Below, in pieces: positions 58,943-64,000 of a stretch of DNA of 64,000 bases (its first letter is position 1; each line of letters begins with the position of its first letter). Position numbers and translations under genes: made by a program. The stretch spans positions 1 through 64,000 of the forward strand of contig JAETON010000007.1 of NCBI GenBank assembly GCA_021771695.1. Direction: 5' to 3'. Source of the stretch: Lachnospiraceae bacterium (GTDB lineage: Bacteria > Bacillota > Clostridia > Lachnospirales > Lachnospiraceae). The notes under the pieces are model-generated. The model was given only the letters and a program-made list of their open reading frames with translations. It did no database searches and was not told the DNA's origin.

Positions 58943-61168
58943 ATGGAAAAGTTATATGCGGATATTATTATTAATATTTCTCATGAGGCACTGGATCGGG
59001 TATTTGGTTACAAAGTGCCTTTTTCCTTAGTTTCAAAGATTTGTGTAGGACAGAAAGTAACCGTACCTTTTGGACGGAGCAATAAAGAACAGACGGGATA
59101 TGTTGTCGGGCTTTCGGATACGATTGATTATGATGAAAGCAAAGTGAAAGAAATTCTTCGGATTGAAGAAGATGGAGTTAGTGTAGAGTCCAAAATGTTG
59201 TCACTGGCATACTGGATTCGGGAAAATTACGGTTCTACGATGATTCAGGCATTGAAGACGGTCTTGCCGGTGCAGGAAAAAACAGGGCAGAAAACCAAAA
59301 AATATATTGAGTTGAAAATTGATCCGATACATGGTCCGGCACTGCTGGATGAGTATTTTGGAAAACATTATGTGGCAAAAGCCCGGCTTCTTGCAGAGCT
59401 TTTGGATGAAAAGAGAATTTCATGGGAACTTGCATCAAAAAAATTAAAGATTCCGAAGAGTACTGTAGACAGTATGATAAAAGATGATGTGATTCGAGTG
59501 GTTACGGAATATTATTTTCGGAACCCGAATCCTGTGGAAGACAGAATTTCTCCTCCGGTGCCTCTAAATGATGCACAGCAGGAATTGATAGATGAATTTA
59601 AAGCAGACTTGTTAAGAGAAGAACATAAAACGTATTTATTGCATGGAATTACAGGAAGCGGGAAAACAGAAGTTTATCTGGCTGCAATAGAAGAAGTCAT
59701 AAAACGCGGACAGCAGGCGATTGTGCTGATTCCAGAGATTGCTTTGACGTATCAGACGGTGAAACGGTTTACCAGACGTTTTGGAGATCGTGTTTCGATT
59801 TTAAACTCTCGTCTTTCTAAAGGAGAAAAATACGATCAGTGGCTGCGGGCAAAAGAAGGAGATTTGGATGTGATCATCGGTCCAAGATCCGCTTTGTTTG
59901 TGCCATTTCCAAATTTGGGATTGATTGTTATAGATGAGGAACATGAGGGAAGTTATAAAAGTGAGCAGACACCAAAATATCATGCCAGAGAGACAGCCAT
60001 TCAAAAAGCAAAAATGGAAGGAGCTTCGGTAATTCTTGGTTCTGCAACGCCTTCTATCGAAAGTTATAAAAATGCCTTAGATGGAAATTATCGTTTATGG
60101 GAACTTACAAAGAGGGCAAAAAAAGCAGTTCTGCCTCAAGTTTATATCGAAGATTTGAGAGAAGAATTAAAGTGTGGAAATCGAAGTATGTTCAGCCGCA
60201 GACTTCATGATTTAATAGAAGACAGACTCCAAAAAGGAGAACAGATGATGCTGTTTTTAAACCGCCGCGGATATGCAGGTTTTGTATCCTGCCGAAGCTG
60301 CGGGCATGTGATGGAATGCCCGCATTGTGATGTGTCGATGACTTATCATAAAGACGGTTCTTTAAAATGTCATTACTGTGGATATGAACAGCCGATTCCG
60401 AAAATCTGTCCAGAATGTGGAAGCCCGTATATTGCAGCTTTTGGTTTGGGAACGCAAAAGGTGGAAGCAGCAATTCATAAAGAGTTTCCAAATGCAAAAG
60501 TTCTTCGGATGGATATGGATACAACGAAAAAGAAACATAGCCATGAAGAGATTTTAGCAGCGTTTTCCAATGGAGAGGCAGATATTCTTGTGGGGACCCA
60601 GATGATTGTCAAAGGACATGATTTTGCCAATGTAACTTTGGTAGGGATTATGGCAGCAGATTTGTCACTTCATGCCAATGATTACCGGGCGGGAGAACGT
60701 ACATTTCAGCTTTTGACGCAGGCCGCCGGGAGAGCAGGCAGAGGTGCGAAAGGAGGAGAAGTTGTCATTCAGACATATTCTCCGGAGCATTACAGCATTG
60801 TGACAGCGGCAAAACAGGATTATCGGGCATTTTATCAGCAGGAAATCGGTTATCGAAGTATTTTAAAATATCCGCCTCAGTGGCAGATGCTTGTTATTTT
60901 TGCGTCTGGAAAGCAAGAAGAAAAGGTAGTGCAATTGATGGAAACAATGGCGTTTATGCTTCGTAAGATGGATGTGGCAGTGGTTGGACCAAGTGAAGCC
61001 TCTTTTGCGAAAATAAATGACTACTACCGCCGTGTGATTTATGTGAAAGATAAAGATTATCAGGTATTGGTTCAAGTGAAAAATAAATTGGAACAATGGC
61101 TGGATACAAATAATATCCGTAAGGATATTTTGATAAATTTTGATTTTAACCCAATGAACAGTTATTAA
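58943..61168 (+). CDS. priA: Primosomal replication restart helicase PriA
   Basis: The 741-residue helicase reloads the replisome at stalled forks. It has the DNA-binding N-terminus (VFGYKVPFSL, VGQKVTVPFGRSNKEQTGYV), Walker A GITGSGKTEVYL, the DEEH box VIDEEHEGSYKSEQTPKYHA, GSATPSIESY, the insertion with eight zinc-binding Cys (CRSCGHVMECPHCD, CHYCGYEQPIPKICPECGS), and motifs V/VI (VGTQMIVKGHDF, TQAAGRAGRG). It begins 3 bases after glmM with a weak ribosome site. Length is normal. Confidence 0.95.
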   Translation: MEKLYADIIINISHEALDRVFGYKVPFSLVSKICVGQKVTVPFGRSNKEQTGYVVGLSDTIDYDESKVKEILRIEEDGVSVESKMLSLAYWIRENYGSTMIQALKTVLPVQEKTGQKTKKYIELKIDPIHGPALLDEYFGKHYVAKARLLAELLDEKRISWELASKKLKIPKSTVDSMIKDDVIRVVTEYYFRNPNPVEDRISPPVPLNDAQQELIDEFKADLLREEHKTYLLHGITGSGKTEVYLAAIEEVIKRGQQAIVLIPEIALTYQTVKRFTRRFGDRVSILNSRLSKGEKYDQWLRAKEGDLDVIIGPRSALFVPFPNLGLIVIDEEHEGSYKSEQTPKYHARETAIQKAKMEGASVILGSATPSIESYKNALDGNYRLWELTKRAKKAVLPQVYIEDLREELKCGNRSMFSRRLHDLIEDRLQKGEQMMLFLNRRGYAGFVSCRSCGHVMECPHCDVSMTYHKDGSLKCHYCGYEQPIPKICPECGSPYIAAFGLGTQKVEAAIHKEFPNAKVLRMDMDTTKKKHSHEEILAAFSNGEADILVGTQMIVKGHDFANVTLVGIMAADLSLHANDYRAGERTFQLLTQAAGRAGRGAKGGEVVIQTYSPEHYSIVTAAKQDYRAFYQQEIGYRSILKYPPQWQMLVIFASGKQEEKVVQLMETMAFMLRKMDVAVVGPSEASFAKINDYYRRVIYVKDKDYQVLVQVKNKLEQWLDTNNIRKDILINFDFNPMNSY

Positions 61169-61183
61169 AAAGGAGATTGAAAA

Positions 61184-61663
61184 ATGGCTTTACGACAGAT
61201 TCGTGTTATGGGAGATGATGTTCTTAGAAAGACATCCAAAGAAGTAAAAGATATGACACCAAGATTAAAAACTTTGGTGGGGGATATGTTTGACACCATG
61301 TATGAGGCAATGGGAGTAGGATTGGCAGCTCCTCAGGTAGGTATTTTAAAAAGAATTGTTGTGATTGATACCTATGAAGAAGGAGAAAAATTTGTTTTGG
61401 TAAATCCTGTAATTACACATAGAGACGGAGAACAGATTGGGGATGAAGGGTGTTTAAGCCTTCCGGGAAAAACAGCGATTGTAAAGCGTCCAAATCATGT
61501 AATCTGCCGTGCATATGATGAGAATATGGAAATGATTACCGTAGAGGGAGAAGGACTTCTTGCGAGAGCAATCTGTCATGAATTGGATCATTTAGATGGA
61601 ATCTTGTATCCGGATGTAGCAGAAGAACCAGTAAGAGATTTGGCATTTGAAGAAGGGGAATAG
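61184..61663 (+). CDS. def: Peptide deformylase
   Basis: The 159-residue metalloenzyme removes the formyl group from new proteins. All three motifs are present: GVGLAAPQVGI, EGCLSLPGK and the metal-binding HELDHLDG. Its neighbour fmt adds the same formyl group to initiator tRNA, a classic pairing. RBS AAAGGAG. Confidence 0.95.
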   Translation: MALRQIRVMGDDVLRKTSKEVKDMTPRLKTLVGDMFDTMYEAMGVGLAAPQVGILKRIVVIDTYEEGEKFVLVNPVITHRDGEQIGDEGCLSLPGKTAIVKRPNHVICRAYDENMEMITVEGEGLLARAICHELDHLDGILYPDVAEEPVRDLAFEEGE

Positions 61664-61664
61664 C

Positions 61665-62594
61665 ATGAGAGTCGTATTTATGGGAACACCGGAATTTGCG
61701 GTGCCGGCACTGCAGGCATTGATTGAACATCATCAGGTGATTGGTGTTGTAACGCAGCCGGATAAACAGCGTGGACGGGGAAAGAAAGTTCAATTTCCAC
61801 CAGTGAAGGAAAAAGCAGTGGAATATAATCTTCCGGTTTATCAGCCGGTAAAAGCCAGAGATGAAGAATTTACCGCAGTGTTGAAAGAGTTAAATCCAGA
61901 CGTGATTGTTGTTGCTGCCTATGGACAGATCCTGCCGGAAAGCATTTTAAACATTCCCCGATATGGATGTATTAATATACATGGTTCGCTGCTTCCAAAA
62001 TACCGCGGGGCAGCACCGATACAGTGGGCTGTGTTAGATGGAGAAGAAAAAACCGGAATTACTACTATGTATATGGAAAAAGGGCTGGATACCGGAGATA
62101 TGATCGATAAGGCAGAACTTGTGCTGGATGCCAAAGAGACAGCAGGAACGCTTCATGATAAATTGATGGTGATGGGAGCAGAGCTTCTTTTGGATACATT
62201 GCAAAAATTAGAAAAAGGAACTGCAGTCCGCACAAAACAGGATGACAGTAAAAGCTGTTATGCGAAAATGCTGACAAAAGATATGGGGCGTGTTGATTTT
62301 ACAAAATCTGCTGTAGAAATTGAACGTCTAATCCGCGGAATGAATCCATGGCCAAGTGCTTATACTGCAATGGATGGAAAGACAATGAAACTGTGGGATG
62401 CAGATGTTATAAGCTGCGGTGTATCTGAGGAACCGGGAACGGTAATTGATGTAACCAAAGATGCCATTGTCGTGGCAGCAGGAAAAGATGCTCTGGCATT
62501 GAAAGAAATTCAGTTAGCAGGAAAGAAACGAATGAAAGTTTCTGCATTTCTGCTAGGATATCATGTAGAAAAAGGAACAAAACTGGGAGAATAG
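61665..62594 (+). CDS. fmt: Methionyl-tRNA formyltransferase
   Basis: The 309-residue enzyme formylates Met-tRNAfMet with 10-formyl-tetrahydrofolate. RVVFMGTPEFAVPALQALIE, GVVTQPDKQRGRGKKV, the catalytic INIHGSLLPKYRGAAPIQWA and TGITTMYMEKGLDTGDM are diagnostic. The ATG at 61665 lies one base after the def stop and follows GAAGGGGAA; upstream in-frame TTG at 61647 is inside def and ignored. Confidence 0.95.
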   Translation: MRVVFMGTPEFAVPALQALIEHHQVIGVVTQPDKQRGRGKKVQFPPVKEKAVEYNLPVYQPVKARDEEFTAVLKELNPDVIVVAAYGQILPESILNIPRYGCINIHGSLLPKYRGAAPIQWAVLDGEEKTGITTMYMEKGLDTGDMIDKAELVLDAKETAGTLHDKLMVMGAELLLDTLQKLEKGTAVRTKQDDSKSCYAKMLTKDMGRVDFTKSAVEIERLIRGMNPWPSAYTAMDGKTMKLWDADVISCGVSEEPGTVIDVTKDAIVVAAGKDALALKEIQLAGKKRMKVSAFLLGYHVEKGTKLGE

Positions 62595-62595
62595 C

Positions 62596-63939
62596 ATGGA
62601 GAATCCGAGAGAATGTGCTCTTGATGTACTAATCAAAGTTGATAAAAAAGAAGAATTGTCTCATATTGCGGTTGGAGACGTATTAGAAAAGTATCAATTT
62701 TCTCCAAAACGAGATCGTGCCTTTTTTACGAGGCTTGTGGAAGGAACTTTGGAACGGCGGTTAACGATAGATTATGTGATTAATCAGTTTTCTAAAACGA
62801 AAGTGCATAAATGCAAACCATTGATTCGTGCCATACTTCGCATGGGGACCTATCAGATTCTTTATATGGATCAAGTGCCGGATTGCGCAGCTTGTAATGA
62901 GTCTGTGAAATTGGCCAAAAAACGTGGATTTGCAAGGCTTTCTGGTTTTGTAAACGGAGTTTTAAGGAATATTGCCCGCAGACAGCAGGAGATTTTATGG
63001 CCTTCCAAAGAAAACAATATAGCAGAGTATTTATCTGTAAAATATTCAATTCCTCAATGGATGATTGAGTTTTTTATGGAGACATATGCAAGTGAAGTTG
63101 TGGAAAAAATAGCTGCTTCTTATTTGGAAGAAAAAGAGACAACACTTTGCTGCTTGATTTCCAGAGGTACCAAAGCAGATTTGATAGAAGAATTAAAGGC
63201 AGAGGGAGTTACCGTCAAAGATGGAAATATCATAAAAAATGCAGTGAAAATATCGGATTATGATTTTCTTTATAAATTGAATGCTTTTCGAGAAGGAAAG
63301 TGTATGGTTCAAGATGAAAGCTCTATGCTGGCAGCTTTTTTGACAGGAGTAAAGAAAAAACAACTGGTGCTGGATGTATGCAGTGCTCCCGGTGGGAAGG
63401 CTTTGTATGCAGCAGATCAAATGCAGGGAACCGGACAGGTTATTGCAAGGGATTTGACAGAATATAAAACAGATTTCATTGAAGATAATATAGAAAGAAC
63501 CGGATTAACGAATATCCGGGCAGAGGTATTTGATGCCAGAAATCTGGATGAAAGCATGGTAGAGAAGGCAGATGTGGTGATTGCTGATTTGCCTTGTTCC
63601 GGTTTGGGAATTATGGGAAAGAAAAATGACATCAAATATAATATGACAAAAGAAAGTCTGGGAGAATTGGTGAAACTTCAAAGAGAGATTCTTTCCAATG
63701 CAGTACAGTATGTAAAACCGGGCGGTACGCTGATTTATAGTACATGTACTATAAATCCGGCAGAAAATGAGGAGAATTTTTTCTGGATTCAGGAAAACTA
63801 TGGACTTGTACCGATGGATTTGACAAAGGAACTGCCAGAATCAGTCATGATGGAAACAGCGAAGCATGGATATATTCAGCTGCTTCCGGGAGTACATCCT
63901 TGTGATGGCTTTTTTGTTGGAAAGTTAAGGAGAAGGTAG
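62596..63939 (+). CDS. rsmB: 16S rRNA (cytosine-967-C5)-methyltransferase
   Basis: The 447-residue protein has the NusB-like N-terminal domain (ALDVLIKVDKKEEL, FFTRLVEGTLERRLTIDYVI, RAILRMGTYQILYMDQVP) and an RsmB/Nop2-type methyltransferase domain: QDESSMLAA, LDVCSAPGGKALYAADQM (SAM-binding), ADLPCSGLGIMGKK and STCTINPAENEEN, with the two catalytic Cys in PCSG and TCT. It starts one base after fmt, in the usual clostridial order def-fmt-rsmB-rlmN. Confidence 0.95.
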   Translation: MENPRECALDVLIKVDKKEELSHIAVGDVLEKYQFSPKRDRAFFTRLVEGTLERRLTIDYVINQFSKTKVHKCKPLIRAILRMGTYQILYMDQVPDCAACNESVKLAKKRGFARLSGFVNGVLRNIARRQQEILWPSKENNIAEYLSVKYSIPQWMIEFFMETYASEVVEKIAASYLEEKETTLCCLISRGTKADLIEELKAEGVTVKDGNIIKNAVKISDYDFLYKLNAFREGKCMVQDESSMLAAFLTGVKKKQLVLDVCSAPGGKALYAADQMQGTGQVIARDLTEYKTDFIEDNIERTGLTNIRAEVFDARNLDESMVEKADVVIADLPCSGLGIMGKKNDIKYNMTKESLGELVKLQREILSNAVQYVKPGGTLIYSTCTINPAENEENFFWIQENYGLVPMDLTKELPESVMMETAKHGYIQLLPGVHPCDGFFVGKLRRR

Positions 63940-63940
63940 C

Positions 63941-64000
63941 ATGGATTTGAAATCAATGACACTTCCGGAATTAGAAGACTACATGGAATCCATAGGAGAA
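63941..64000 (+). CDS. rlmN: 23S rRNA/tRNA adenine-C2 methyltransferase RlmN, first 20 codons
   Basis: The frame begins MDLKSMTLPELEDYMESIGE and runs off the window. This matches the RlmN N-terminus, and the position right after rsmB is the conserved place for rlmN. The radical-SAM domain is outside the window. RBS GGAGAAGG. Confidence 0.8.
   Translation, partial: MDLKSMTLPELEDYMESIGE

Overview
The window is low-GC Firmicutes DNA with Shine-Dalgarno starts (AGGAGG-type), sigma-A-like promoters and many intrinsic terminators. The gene content points to an anaerobic gut clostridium of the Lachnospiraceae type (Blautia/Mediterraneibacter-like): a glutamate-synthase-like flavoprotein beside an [FeFe]-hydrogenase, a split transketolase, the families DUF5721, DUF975 and DUF6020, and Lachnospiraceae-style secreted proteins with FIVAR and Ig-like modules. 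Family placement is inference from gene content. No rRNA, tRNA or CRISPR array was seen.

Region 1 (1-1300, minus) is a junk boundary: an IS3-family element running off the left edge, with a stop codon inside its transposase, next to a frameshifted Big_2-like surface-protein gene that still has an intact promoter.

Region 2 (1381-26554, plus) is a large cell-surface glycopolymer locus, visibly AT-richer in its first 10 kb. It holds a Wzy-like membrane protein, GT2 enzymes, a DUF6020-type membrane protein and a remnant of a second copy, two acyltransferase-3 proteins, a secreted SGNH esterase, six CDP-glycerol-glycerophosphotransferase-type (TagB/TagF) proteins including fused and degenerate versions, a TagG/TagH ABC exporter, TagD (makes CDP-glycerol), GalU (makes UDP-glucose) and an LtaS-like phosphoglycerol transferase. 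It should build, decorate and export a glycerol-phosphate-containing polymer. On the minus strand behind it (26657-29170) are an LCP ligase and a polyprenyl-phosphate sugar-1-phosphate transferase, candidates for the last and first steps of the same pathway.

Region 3 (29335-41810) carries an HtrA protease, DUF5721, a DUF368/PopT-type undecaprenyl-phosphate flippase, a DegV lipid-binding protein, a two-gene flavoprotein/[FeFe]-hydrogenase operon, NADP-isocitrate dehydrogenase, and a secreted purple-acid-phosphatase-like protein with a YibE/F membrane protein.

Region 4 (42037-57423) has an OmpR/EnvZ-type two-component system, a NagZ-like lipoprotein glycosidase, purC-purF-purB, a Zn-PLC-like hydrolase with a lipid kinase, a coiled-coil protein encoded by a 42-bp minisatellite, a duplicated small ORF, a LacI regulator, and a pentose-phosphate operon whose transaldolase-like first gene lacks the segment that normally carries the catalytic lysine, followed by split transketolase and a DUF975 protein.

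Region 5 (57590-64000) is conserved housekeeping: glmM, priA, def, fmt, rsmB and the start of rlmN, tightly packed and co-directional.
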